From: Candidatus Cloacimonadota bacterium | Lineage (GTDB): Bacteria > Cloacimonadota > Cloacimonadia > Cloacimonadales > TCS61 | Reading direction: 5' to 3' | NCBI GenBank assembly: GCA_030445745.1 | Contig: JASUTE010000006.1 | Span: 1 to 64,000 of the forward strand | Length of the DNA: 64,000 nucleotides | Shown: in pieces, positions 1-7,744 of the stretch | Layout of the letters: the number at the start of each line of letters is the position of its first letter | How positions within the stretch are numbered: the stretch's first letter is position 1 | Program-made: the position numbers and the translations under genes | The notes under the pieces: model-generated | Told to the model about the DNA's origin: nothing | The model's database searches: none | What the model saw: only the letters and a program-made list of their open reading frames with translations

Positions 1-1
1 T

Positions 2-490
2 TCCGATTTTGACTTAGCTAAGATCCAGGCTTTTTGTAAAGAAAACGAGATCGAATTTGATGAAAACGATGGCCCTGGCAAGTTGATCGAAGAAATTTTT
101 TCCGAAAAAGTAGAATCAAAACTTATTCAGCCTACATTCGTTATCGATTTTCCCAAAGAAGTTTCACCTTTGGCCAAGGAAAAACCAGGGAATCCTAAAT
201 TGGTAGAACGATTTGAGGTTTTTATCAATGGGAATGAGTATGGCAATGCTTTTACCGAGTTGAACGATCCTTTGGAACAGCGCCGCAGGTTGGAAGCACA
301 GGCTAAATTGCGCGAGATGGGCGATGTGGAAGCTAATGTGGTGGACGAGGACTTTTTGGAAGCTTTAGAATATGGGATGCCACCAACAGGTGGGCTGGGA
401 ATTGGTATAGATAGACTGATTATGCTATTTACCGAAAATACTAGCATAAAAGAAGTTATATTGTTCCCACAAATGAAACCAGAAAATTAA
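2..490 (+). CDS. lysS: Lysyl-tRNA synthetase, C-terminal part (5' end outside window)
   Basis: Class II lysyl-tRNA synthetase, which charges tRNA-Lys in the cytoplasm. The frame is open from base 2 with no start codon, so only the last 162 or so residues are present. Visible family marks are [16 protein letters not shown], the [20 protein letters not shown] stretch that binds substrate, and the class II motif 3 [15 protein letters not shown] near the C-terminus, followed by the usual ending [11 protein letters not shown]. The C-terminus is complete (stop 488-490). No terminator hairpin is obvious after it. Identity is secure. Confidence 0.96.
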   Translation, partial: SDFDLAKIQAFCKENEIEFDENDGPGKLIEEIFSEKVESKLIQPTFVIDFPKEVSPLAKEKPGNPKLVERFEVFINGNEYGNAFTELNDPLEQRRRLEAQAKLREMGDVEANVVDEDFLEALEYGMPPTGGLGIGIDRLIMLFTENTSIKEVILFPQMKPEN

Positions 491-803
491 CAAAATGGTA
501 GTGCCAAGATAACTGTGTCTAATTTTTGTAATTTTCATAATATCTAATAAACCAGATTTTCATAAAGTGAGTAAGATTTTTTCTGATTTGCAGCCATCCA
601 AGTTTTTCAATTTTCTATTCAGTTTTCTAATCATGTTTCCGATACGATTGGTATTTATTTACAAGTAATCAAAATACTTAGCCAGGTATTCGTAATAGCG
701 TTTACCTACTTCACGTAGAGAAGTTTTGATTAATCCAAAGTCCAGCACTGCTCGCTTTTATCAACATTATGTGGCCTTACGGACATAGTTAAGTTTACAC
801 CTC
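491..803. other. 313-bp gap with no recognisable gene
   Basis: Nothing convincing is seen between lysS and the minus-strand EIIA gene. On the minus strand, positions 754-659 encode a 31-residue open fragment (RAVLDFGLIKTSLREVGKRY, then YEYLAKYFDYL) ending in a stop, preceded directly by another stop, so it could be the tail of a decayed gene. I do not recognise it. No clear hairpin terminator for either neighbour was found. Confidence 0.4.
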
Positions 804-1472
804 CTATTTTTTGACTTTTTTAGGTGTAAGAGCACCTACAATTTCTTCTATATCGTTGCTATTTTTAAGCAATTCCAAGTTTTTATCATCCATCAGGAAT
901 TTAGAAATATAAGAGATAGAAAAAAGATGCTGTCTGTCATCGTGCAGCAGTAACATAAAAAATAGATTTACAGGTTTGTTGTCAGGTGCTTCAAACTCGA
1001 TAGCATTTTTTGAACGGCCGAAAAGAATTGCAGGTTTTTTTACCTTATTGGGATGATGATGACGTGGATGTAGCAGGGCAACCCCCTTGCCAATAGCGGT
1101 AGAAACTAATTCTTCGCGGGCTACCACAACCTGATATAACCAGCGGTGGTCTTTTACAATTTTAAGTTCTTTTGCTTTTTTAGACATCTCGGCAATTGCT
1201 TCAAACCTATTATCAGCTTCAAAATCTAAGAAAATATATTTTGGTTTGAAATAATCTGAAAAGCGGCATATAGCTTTGTGCATAGCTAGCTGTTCTACTT
1301 CACTATCATTCAGGTTAGCAAGCCATTCTTCCAAGTCTGTTTTGGCAATCTTCTCACTATTTCCTATCTTAACAGTTTTGAAAATTTTGGATTTTACCAT
1401 CTCTTTTACAACAGAATCGGTTACCTTTAGAAAATTTGCAGTTTGTTTTAATGTTAAATATTCTTTTGCCAT
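804..1472 (-). CDS. HTH-domain protein fused to a PTS EIIA (mannitol/fructose/Ntr type) domain
   Basis: 222 residues. Residues 3-50 look like an excisionase/MerR-type helix-turn-helix (LTLKQTANFLKVTDSVVKEM ... DLEEWL). Residues 75-215 look like a PTS EIIA type 2 domain: STAIGKGVALLHPRHHHP places the phosphorylatable histidine at about H135, and VNLFFMLLLHDDRQHLFSIS matches the second conserved block. The family carries phosphate from HPr/NPr, and with a DNA-binding domain the likely role is regulatory rather than sugar uptake; no EIIB or EIIC gene lies nearby. The gene stands alone and is divergent from the signalling island. The domain calls are firm, the regulatory target is unknown. Confidence 0.8.
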   Translation of the reverse strand: MAKEYLTLKQTANFLKVTDSVVKEMVKSKIFKTVKIGNSEKIAKTDLEEWLANLNDSEVEQLAMHKAICRFSDYFKPKYIFLDFEADNRFEAIAEMSKKAKELKIVKDHRWLYQVVVAREELVSTAIGKGVALLHPRHHHPNKVKKPAILFGRSKNAIEFEAPDNKPVNLFFMLLLHDDRQHLFSISYISKFLMDDKNLELLKNSNDIEEIVGALTPKKVKK

Positions 1473-1548
1473 CTACACTCCTTCTATAATGTATATTTTA
1501 GTTACCTAACTAATAATAATTTTATTTTCTGTCAAGCACAACAACTAA

Positions 1549-1867
1549 CACGCATACCCAGAAATTTTTTTAATATAATGATAGGCATGGCTGCATCTTA
1601 AGTTTATACTTAGTAATCCTTGCTAATTTTCTATCCAACCTTACTTAATAATAGCATATCTAACAACTAGAGCGAGTTTATAGTAGAAAAATTTTCCTTG
1701 CAAATTTATAATAATATTTTTTCTATGAACCGCATTGAAATGCTCCTTTGGTTGTTTTTTAATATTAAGGAGCATCTCTTTGCAGCTACTTTTACCGATT
1801 TTCATTAATACTATTTCATTATTTTTCAATAGATTACGTTATCATAAATCTGCTTTTCCCGTGGTAG
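1549..1867 (-). mobile_element. Decayed, internally deleted relative of the IS4-type element
   Basis: Position 1549 starts CACGCATACCC, matching the first 11 bases of the terminal repeat of the intact element at 47496-48974. Read on the minus strand, about 1830-1720 repeats that element's leader: TGAAAAATAATGAAATAG, AAAAGTAGCTGC, GATGCTCCTTAATATTAAA and AAAGGAGCATTTCAATG line up in order with the intact copy. The other end (CTTTTCCCGTGG near 1852-1863) is a poor match to the repeat. Almost all of the transposase is gone, leaving the two ends, so this is a dead, deleted copy or a MITE-like derivative. A 62-codon minus-strand frame inside it (1641-1829) is probably not a gene. Confidence 0.75.
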
Positions 1868-1899
1868 ATATAAATTATTTGTATCCACAGGGTTTTATA

Positions 1900-1928
1900 T
1901 TGACAAATCGATAGAGATAAAGTAATTA
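1900..1928 (+). promoter_or_regulatory. Possible promoter of the signalling island
   Basis: TTGACA at 1900-1905 and TAATTA at 1923-1928 are 17 bases apart, about 40 bases ahead of the first gene. The match to a sigma-70 promoter is by eye only; the -10 is imperfect and this is AT-rich DNA. Confidence 0.3.
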
Positions 1929-1966
1929 TTGTTTATAAAAATAGCAGTGACTAAGAGGGGGGGATT

Positions 1967-2908
1967 GTGCTAAAATATTTTATCATTATTTGCGTTTTAT
2001 TAGCAATCCTTATTTCCTGTTTAGGGCAGAAATCTAAAGTTGCTATTTTATATAGTTATTATTCAGACTACAAATGGACAATTAATGAAAATAATGGTCT
2101 TATGGAAAATTTAGATTCTCAAAAATACGAAATAAGAAATTACTATCTGGACTCCAAAAAACAAACTCAAAAACAGTGGCTGCACGAGCAATGTCCTGCA
2201 ATTTTGGCTAAGATCATAGATTTTGAACCGAAACTACTAATAGTATTCGATGATAATGCATTACGTTGCTTAGAGAAGTTCGCTATAATGCCTGATTTTC
2301 CCATTTTATTTGGGGGGATAAATAAAAATCCAAATAGTTACCAAATTAAGGCTAAAATGGCAGGAGTAGTGGGTACGATCCATTTGGAAGAAAGTCTGGA
2401 ATTATTGACAAAGCTGGGTCTTCCAAACACTAATAAAGTACTTATAACTGATGAAAGTGAAACTTCCAAATTTTTTTTGGAACAGATACCATTAGAAGCT
2501 TTTGAAGAAGTAGTTGTAGAGAACAATTTTGCAATCTGGCAGCAAAAGGTTTTGCAATGGCAAAGAAGCGATATAGATGCGTTGTGCGTGCTACTTTATC
2601 ATGCTTTGCGAGATAGCCAGGGTAATTATTTGCCGCCTCAGCAGCTGGTGAATTGGATACAGGAAAATAACCGCATTCCAGAAATAGGTTTTTTCGATTT
2701 TAGTATTGAAGATGGACTGCTTTGCGGAGTTACTACCAGCGGTTATGAACAGTCAAAACTGGTTGGCAAGATGGCTGTAACCTATTTGGAAGACGGCACT
2801 TTTCCCACAAAGAAGATTCATCATTATCCTTATGGCAAACCACGTATAAATATCGGAAGAGCACGTGAGCTGGGAATAGATGTTAGAAAATTACAAAATT
2901 GGAGGTGA
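1967..2908 (+). CDS. ABC-type substrate-binding lipoprotein (ABC_sub_bind family)
   Basis: 313 residues from a GTG start; GGGGGGG lies just upstream. A lipoprotein signal (hydrophobic 3-17, then ISC at C18) predicts an outer-face lipid anchor. The body resembles the tryptophan/tyrosine-type ABC substrate-binding family: KVAILYSYYSDYKWT at the start, a LLIVFDDNALRCL segment, FPILFGGINKNP, and a C-terminal GYEQSKLVGKMAVTYLEDG segment, which is typical of family members (EQGRLAG.MA...L.G). No permease or ATPase gene is adjacent, so I infer a ligand-sensing role with the downstream signalling proteins. First gene of a long same-strand run; its stop overlaps the ribosome-binding site of the next gene. 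Confidence 0.75.
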   Translation: MLKYFIIICVLLAILISCLGQKSKVAILYSYYSDYKWTINENNGLMENLDSQKYEIRNYYLDSKKQTQKQWLHEQCPAILAKIIDFEPKLLIVFDDNALRCLEKFAIMPDFPILFGGINKNPNSYQIKAKMAGVVGTIHLEESLELLTKLGLPNTNKVLITDESETSKFFLEQIPLEAFEEVVVENNFAIWQQKVLQWQRSDIDALCVLLYHALRDSQGNYLPPQQLVNWIQENNRIPEIGFFDFSIEDGLLCGVTTSGYEQSKLVGKMAVTYLEDGTFPTKKIHHYPYGKPRINIGRARELGIDVRKLQNWR

Positions 2909-2909
2909 A

Positions 2910-3563
2910 ATGATAACTTTTGCTGAAGAGCTGTTGTTGCTGGCGCTAGATGATGAGAAAGGTAAATTTTATTCTATGCCTTTTATGACCTTAGAGTATG
3001 CTTTAGTAGGTGCTATTCTAATGGAATTGGCCTTAAAAAATCGCCTAGAAACCGACCAGGAACATCTAATAATAGTAAATGATGCTCCCACAGGTGATGC
3101 TTTATTCGATAAAGTATTGCAGATAATTTCCCAAGAACCGAAAACGCTTAATGCGAAGTTCTGGATTAGAGAAATTAGTAAGGCGATTCCTAATTTAAAG
3201 GATATTTTATTGGAAAGACTGATAGCGAAAGGAATTATAAAAAAATCGGAACACACAATATTATGGGTATTCTCGGAACGATGCTATCCTACCTTAGATG
3301 ATAAAGAGGTGAAGGAAGTACGCACCAGAATTCGAGAAATAGTGCTCAGTGATAATATTCCAAATCCCAGAGATATTGCTCTTATTACACTTTTAGATAC
3401 CTGTAATCTCATCGATAAGATTTTCAGTAAAGAAGAGCTGGAGAGGGCAGAAAAACGAATTGAGCAGATAGCTAAGATGGATTTGATTGGACAAGCTTTA
3501 TCGCAAGCGGTAAGCGATGTGTATAAAATGGTTAATTTAGCGGTAGCTGCGGAACCGGATTAG
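2910..3563 (+). CDS. GPP34 (GOLPH3/Vps74-like) family protein, copy 1
   Basis: 217 residues. I start at ATG 2910 because GGAGGT at 2901-2906 sits at the right spacing; an in-frame upstream start at 2880 would overlap the previous gene. Family marks: TFAEELLLLALDDEKGKF at the N-terminus, then the ALVGAILMELALKNRL helix, FWIREI, LIAKGIIKKSEHTILWVF, YPTLDDKEVKEVRTRIREIV and a C-terminal ALITLLDTCNLIDKIFSKEE helix. In eukaryotes the fold binds phosphatidylinositol-4-phosphate on Golgi membranes; bacterial members occur mainly in actinobacteria and have no settled role. No signal peptide or membrane span, so cytoplasmic or peripheral. Paired with a paralogue immediately downstream. Confidence 0.87.
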   Translation: MITFAEELLLLALDDEKGKFYSMPFMTLEYALVGAILMELALKNRLETDQEHLIIVNDAPTGDALFDKVLQIISQEPKTLNAKFWIREISKAIPNLKDILLERLIAKGIIKKSEHTILWVFSERCYPTLDDKEVKEVRTRIREIVLSDNIPNPRDIALITLLDTCNLIDKIFSKEELERAEKRIEQIAKMDLIGQALSQAVSDVYKMVNLAVAAEPD

Positions 3564-3577
3564 AAAGGAGAAAATAA

Positions 3578-4246
3578 ATGAAAAATAAGCTTACTTTACC
3601 AGAAGAACTACTTTTGATTGCTCTAGATGATGACGAAGGTACTTTTGTACAAATGCCAATGATGGCCTTAGATTATGCCTTGGCAGGTGCTTTGATAATG
3701 GAACTAGCTTTGCAGGAAAGAATTGGCATTAGAGCTGGGAAATTGCATCTGCGCAATGACTCTGACTTGAACGACGAAATCTATAACAAATTACTACAGA
3801 TGATTGCTTCAGAATCGGAAAACAAACCGGTGAAATTTTGGATCGAAAAGATTAATTTTGAATTTGAAGATCTAAAACAAACAATTTTACAGAAATTGAT
3901 CGATAAGAAGATCTTGATGGAAAAAGAGGAAAAGATACTATGGGTTTTTCATCGTCGCCGCTATCCTATGATACATGGAGAAGAGGAAAAAGAGGTGAAA
4001 ACCAGATTACGTGAAGTTGTAAGGCAAAACAAGGAGCCTTCTACCAGAGATATTATTTTATTATCATTAATTCAAGCTTGTGGATTGATAGACGAAGTTT
4101 TTTCCAAAGAAGAGCAACAAAAATTCAGCGAAAGGATAGACTCCATAGCTAAACTAACTACAATTGGTCAGGAAGTACACAATGAAGTGCAAGATTTTTT
4201 GGAATGGTATTTGATGACTCAAATGGAGGAAGATTATTATCATTAA
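3578..4246 (+). CDS. GPP34 (GOLPH3/Vps74-like) family protein, copy 2
   Basis: 222 residues, start supported by AAAGGAG at 3564-3570. It matches copy 1 along its length: LTLPEELLLIALDDDEGTF, DYALAGALIMELALQERI, FWIEKINF, LIDKKILMEKEEKILWVF, RYPMIHGEEEKEVKTRLREV and LLSLIQACGLIDEVFSKEE. It is therefore a tandem duplication that has diverged. The 277 bases after it (4247-4523) contain no intact gene; a frame starting near 4268 reads ESMDFGVIFGTIIVENIL with in-frame stops and may be a dead fragment. Function of the pair is unknown; context suggests a membrane-surface role in the signalling island. Confidence 0.87.
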   Translation: MKNKLTLPEELLLIALDDDEGTFVQMPMMALDYALAGALIMELALQERIGIRAGKLHLRNDSDLNDEIYNKLLQMIASESENKPVKFWIEKINFEFEDLKQTILQKLIDKKILMEKEEKILWVFHRRRYPMIHGEEEKEVKTRLREVVRQNKEPSTRDIILLSLIQACGLIDEVFSKEEQQKFSERIDSIAKLTTIGQEVHNEVQDFLEWYLMTQMEEDYYH

Positions 4247-4523
4247 AGAATGAGGTAATAGATGCCGAGAGTATGGATTTTGGTGTTATTTTTGGAACTA
4301 TTATTGTAGAAAACATTCTTTGAGAACTAATAGGGTACATCAAAGCTGGATTTTGAACAAGCTTGAGGAAGCAGATAGATATTCTGAAAATCAAAAGCGA
4401 AGAGGTAAAAAGTGCCTGTACCAAAAAAACGTGTTTATGGAAAAGATAAATTTAAACGGTGATAATTATTATATGGCTTGGGGCTATTAGCCAGAGGACG
4501 ATTAAGAAAATTAGGAGGCAACA

Positions 4524-5300
4524 ATGAAAAAATATCTTTTCCCAATTATAATTTTGATAATTATATTAGCAATTTTACTAGTACTCTTTTCCAAGCAGGA
4601 TAAGCTTCCCAACATACCACTTAGCCAGAAGATAAGAGAGGCAATTGTGGCCCAACTAGCACAAGTAAGTGAAACTACCAACAGTATGCGTATGGATTTT
4701 GTACATAGAGGCTTGAATACTGAGAAAACAGATGAAGCTTTGCAAGAACTTTACGATAAATTAGAGAACAAAATTGCCTGTTTAACTCTGGATAGTAATG
4801 GTGAGATATTAAGGATTTATCCTGAAAAGGCAGTAGATACTGGACAAAAAATAAAAAGCTTAGATTTAAAAAAAATGATGCAAAAACAAGATCCATTCTT
4901 TAGTGATGCAGTTTTAATAGAAACTCAGCAAACAGCTGCTCTTCTGGGTTACCCTATTTGGGACGATGACAACAATTTCAGTGGAGCGATTGCTGCGATT
5001 GTTCCAATAAATTCTATTTTTAACAAATTTGAACAAGAGCTGCAAAAGTTGGGTAAATTTTGGATTGTAGAAAATGATGGGTTTATATTGTATGCTCCTA
5101 AGAAAGAAAATATTGGAGAAAATATCTATGAAGCTGAACTTACTATAAAAACAGAAGAATTATTAAAAATTGAACCAGCTATATTAGATGTAGAGAGTGG
5201 TGAGGCTGAGATAGAAGATAACGGTGAGCAAAAAGAACTCTTTTGGACTACCTTGAATTTTAAAGGGCAGATCTGGAAATTTCTAGAACTGCGAGAATAG
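4524..5300 (+). CDS. Membrane-anchored Cache-like sensor protein
   Basis: 258 residues; TTAGGAGG precedes the ATG. One N-terminal membrane anchor (about 4-22, very hydrophobic) leaves the rest outside. Residues 35-250 look like a double Cache fold: an amphipathic helix up to about 80, IACLTLDSNGEILRIYPEKA as the first sensor strand pair, LGYPIWDDDNNFSGAIAAIV as a typical Cache hairpin, and FWIVENDGFILYAPKKENIG as the second. There is no output domain, so it must work with another protein; the kinase at 7745 has its own Cache domains. Next gene starts one base after its stop. Cache assignment is by pattern, not by search. Confidence 0.62.
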   Translation: MKKYLFPIIILIIILAILLVLFSKQDKLPNIPLSQKIREAIVAQLAQVSETTNSMRMDFVHRGLNTEKTDEALQELYDKLENKIACLTLDSNGEILRIYPEKAVDTGQKIKSLDLKKMMQKQDPFFSDAVLIETQQTAALLGYPIWDDDNNFSGAIAAIVPINSIFNKFEQELQKLGKFWIVENDGFILYAPKKENIGENIYEAELTIKTEELLKIEPAILDVESGEAEIEDNGEQKELFWTTLNFKGQIWKFLELRE

Positions 5301-5301
5301 A

Positions 5302-6486
5302 ATGCGCTCGAAAATCCTGCTGTCACTGATTGTAATCATTACACTTTTATCCTGCCAAAAACAAGTTAAAAGGATAGGGGTAAGTATAGCACTTTCGGGT
5401 GATCTGGATTTTTACGGTAAACCAGCAGCTGAAGCTATACGATTGGCACAGAAAGATATTAATACATATTTGAACGAGGTAAGCGCTTGGCAGGTTGAAT
5501 TCAGATTGGAAGATAATCAGACTAAAGGCGAGCAAGCTTTACAAATCTTGAAAAGACAGTATGCTGCCGGAATAGATAAGTTCATAATTGGCTCTAGCGA
5601 AGCACTGGCAGCTTGTGCCAACTTTGCTGCCGAGAACAACATTTCGCTAATTAGTTTTATGAGTACTGATCCAAGCTTGGCCCAAAAAGACAACATTTTT
5701 CGCTTATGCCCGAACGACAACAGCGAAGCAAAAGCTATTGTGAAATATATGCAAAAATCTGGTTTACAAACCTTTGTCGCTATAAGAAGAGCTGATAGCT
5801 GGGGACGGAATCTTTCCACAGCCTGTCATTATTATTTCCAAGAGGAAGCAAACTATGTGAAGCAAGATGTGGAGTATGGCAATAAAGCAGAGATAAACAG
5901 CAGTTTAAAAGTTTTAAATAGTATAATAAAGAACAAAATTATAGAATATGGACAACAGAATGTCTGCGTTTTGGTTTTAGGTTTCGATGAAGTTGTCACA
6001 ATTTTAAAGCACGCAGCCAATTACCCATATTTAAGAAGGGTACAGTGGCTAGGTTGCAGTGCAACTGCCCATAATTATGGAATATTAAAAACTCCGCAAG
6101 CAGCCGATTTTGCTGTAGAAGTAAACTTAACCAGCCCTCTTTTTGCCCTTAGCAACACAGAGGAAAAATCTAAAATTATTGAGAATATTAAAAAAAGCTA
6201 TCAGCAACACATTCCAGATTATGCAATAATTGCTTATGATGCCGCCTGGATAACTGCTATGGCAGATATTATTTTCAAAGAAGATTTTGAACAAAAATTT
6301 CCTGAATATGCCAGTGATTACTTTGGCATAACCGGAAATATGGAGTTAGATGAATCTGGAGACAGAAAAAGTGCCAAATATATCTATTGGCAAGTAACAA
6401 AGAATGATAATAAATATAGTTTTTATAGCTGCTGTAAATATGATGTCGCTACAGATGAATTTACCAATAGTAGTGGTGGGCAGTAA
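5302..6486 (+). CDS. Substrate-binding lipoprotein, Leu/Ile/Val-binding (Peripla_BP_6) type, copy 1
   Basis: 394 residues. Lipoprotein signal MRSKILLSLIVIITLLSC with Cys18. Family marks: RIGVSIALSGDLDFYGKPAAEAIRLA at the N-terminal lobe (the usual 'G...PLSG....G......G..LA'), FRLEDNQTKGEQAL, FIIGSSEALAACANFAAENN, ISFMSTDPSLAQKDNIFRLC, and a C-terminal FGITGNMELDESGDR segment, typical of amino-acid-binding members. Type I periplasmic-binding fold. No branched-chain permease genes occur in the window, so this and the next gene probably feed a sensor rather than a transporter. The stop and the next start share one base (TAATG). Confidence 0.85.
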   Translation: MRSKILLSLIVIITLLSCQKQVKRIGVSIALSGDLDFYGKPAAEAIRLAQKDINTYLNEVSAWQVEFRLEDNQTKGEQALQILKRQYAAGIDKFIIGSSEALAACANFAAENNISLISFMSTDPSLAQKDNIFRLCPNDNSEAKAIVKYMQKSGLQTFVAIRRADSWGRNLSTACHYYFQEEANYVKQDVEYGNKAEINSSLKVLNSIIKNKIIEYGQQNVCVLVLGFDEVVTILKHAANYPYLRRVQWLGCSATAHNYGILKTPQAADFAVEVNLTSPLFALSNTEEKSKIIENIKKSYQQHIPDYAIIAYDAAWITAMADIIFKEDFEQKFPEYASDYFGITGNMELDESGDRKSAKYIYWQVTKNDNKYSFYSCCKYDVATDEFTNSSGGQ

Positions 6487-7640
6487 TGAAAAAACATTTG
6501 CTTTTTTTAGTTGGTATCTGTTTGCTATTGCTTTCTTGTTCAAGCAAAAATCTGCTGCAAGTAGGGGTGTTAATAGATGAAACCGGAGTATGTAAAAGTA
6601 CAGGATTGGCTACCAAGGCTGCTTTAGAACTAAAACAAGAGCAGCTACAACAATTGTTCAATAATAATTCCTATAAACAGATTGAGCTGCAGTTTGCTGA
6701 TACAAAAAGTGATCCAAACTTAGCTTTAAAACATGTGAAAGAATTTTATAAAAAGGGAATAGATATTATAATAGGACCTGGTACCAGCCAGGAATTGGCT
6801 GCGATAGCAAATTTTGTTAATACAAATGATATTCTAATTCTAAGCTATGCTAGTACAGCACATAGTTTAGCGATCTCACGAGATAACATCTTCCGATATG
6901 TAACTACCGATATTTCCCAGAGTAAAGTAGTCGCAAAATTCCTTAGGAAAAATGGTAGAGAATATTTATGGCAACTCTATCGCAATGATTTAGGAAATAT
7001 TTCTGTAGCTAACTTGGTGAATGGGCAGTTTAGACGAAGTGGGGGTAAAAAAGTTCGTAGGTTTATCTACCAACCTGGACAAAGTGATTTTTATGAGATA
7101 TTAGCACAAATAAGCAGCGAAATAGAGGGAAAAGAGAAAGAGAAATGTGCTGTTTATGTGGCCGGATTCAGTGAAGTAATAAAGATTTTGGCACAAGCTT
7201 CGGAATTTACCAATCTTTACGATAATGTTTTGTGGGTTGGAAGTGATGGCACGGCTAAATTAAAGGGGGTTATAGAAAACCATGCTTCACTTCGGTTTGC
7301 CATGTATTCCAAGTTCACAGTTCCTTTAAATAAACAGCAAGACAGTTTTGAATATAAAAAATTTGCTATGAAATTAGAGAATAAAATTGGATTTTCACCC
7401 AATATTTATACCATTACTGCCTCAGATATTTTGCAGATATTAGCTTACTGTGGCAATATTAGCGATTTTTCCAAAAATAAAAAGAAAGCGATATATGAGT
7501 ATTCAGCCAAAAATTATGGTTTAACTGGAAATACTAAATTAAATAAAAATGGTGATAGAAAAGAATGGGGATACGAACTGTGGCGGGTACAGGGAACGAT
7601 TGCAGGCCACAAATGGAAATCTATCGGTATTGTAAATTAG
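6486..7640 (+). CDS. Substrate-binding lipoprotein, Peripla_BP_6 type, copy 2
   Basis: 384 residues, lipoprotein signal ending LLLLSC (Cys18). Same fold and order as the preceding protein: LQVGVLIDETGVCKSTGLAT, FADTKSDPNLALKHVKEFY, DIIIGPGTSQELAAIANFV, ILSYASTAHSLAISRDNIFR and the C-terminal YGLTGNTKLNKNGDRKEWGY. The two are diverged tandem paralogues, so they may recognise different ligands. Located directly ahead of the Cache kinase gene at 7745; a physical partnership in the periplasm is plausible but inferred. About 100 bases of AT-rich spacer follow, including TTGACA at 7682. Confidence 0.83.
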   Translation: MKKHLLFLVGICLLLLSCSSKNLLQVGVLIDETGVCKSTGLATKAALELKQEQLQQLFNNNSYKQIELQFADTKSDPNLALKHVKEFYKKGIDIIIGPGTSQELAAIANFVNTNDILILSYASTAHSLAISRDNIFRYVTTDISQSKVVAKFLRKNGREYLWQLYRNDLGNISVANLVNGQFRRSGGKKVRRFIYQPGQSDFYEILAQISSEIEGKEKEKCAVYVAGFSEVIKILAQASEFTNLYDNVLWVGSDGTAKLKGVIENHASLRFAMYSKFTVPLNKQQDSFEYKKFAMKLENKIGFSPNIYTITASDILQILAYCGNISDFSKNKKKAIYEYSAKNYGLTGNTKLNKNGDRKEWGYELWRVQGTIAGHKWKSIGIVN

Positions 7641-7744
7641 TTTCTCATTTATAGTTAAACCGATTTTTTTAGAAATAATAATTGACATTTTACAAGCAAA
7701 AATATTCTTATTTATAGATAGAATTTTTTATGAGGGGAATTGAT

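Noticed and set aside
659..754. Short minus-strand fragment ending YEYLAKYFDYL
   Set aside because: No start codon, a stop immediately upstream and no recognisable family; mentioned only as a possible relic.
1641..1829. 62-codon minus-strand reading frame
   Set aside because: It lies inside the decayed IS leader and its bases match the intact element's non-coding leader.
4247..4523. Possible gene between the second GPP34 gene and the Cache gene
   Set aside because: Every frame has stops; the reading ESMDFGVIFGTIIVENIL breaks twice and cannot be assigned.
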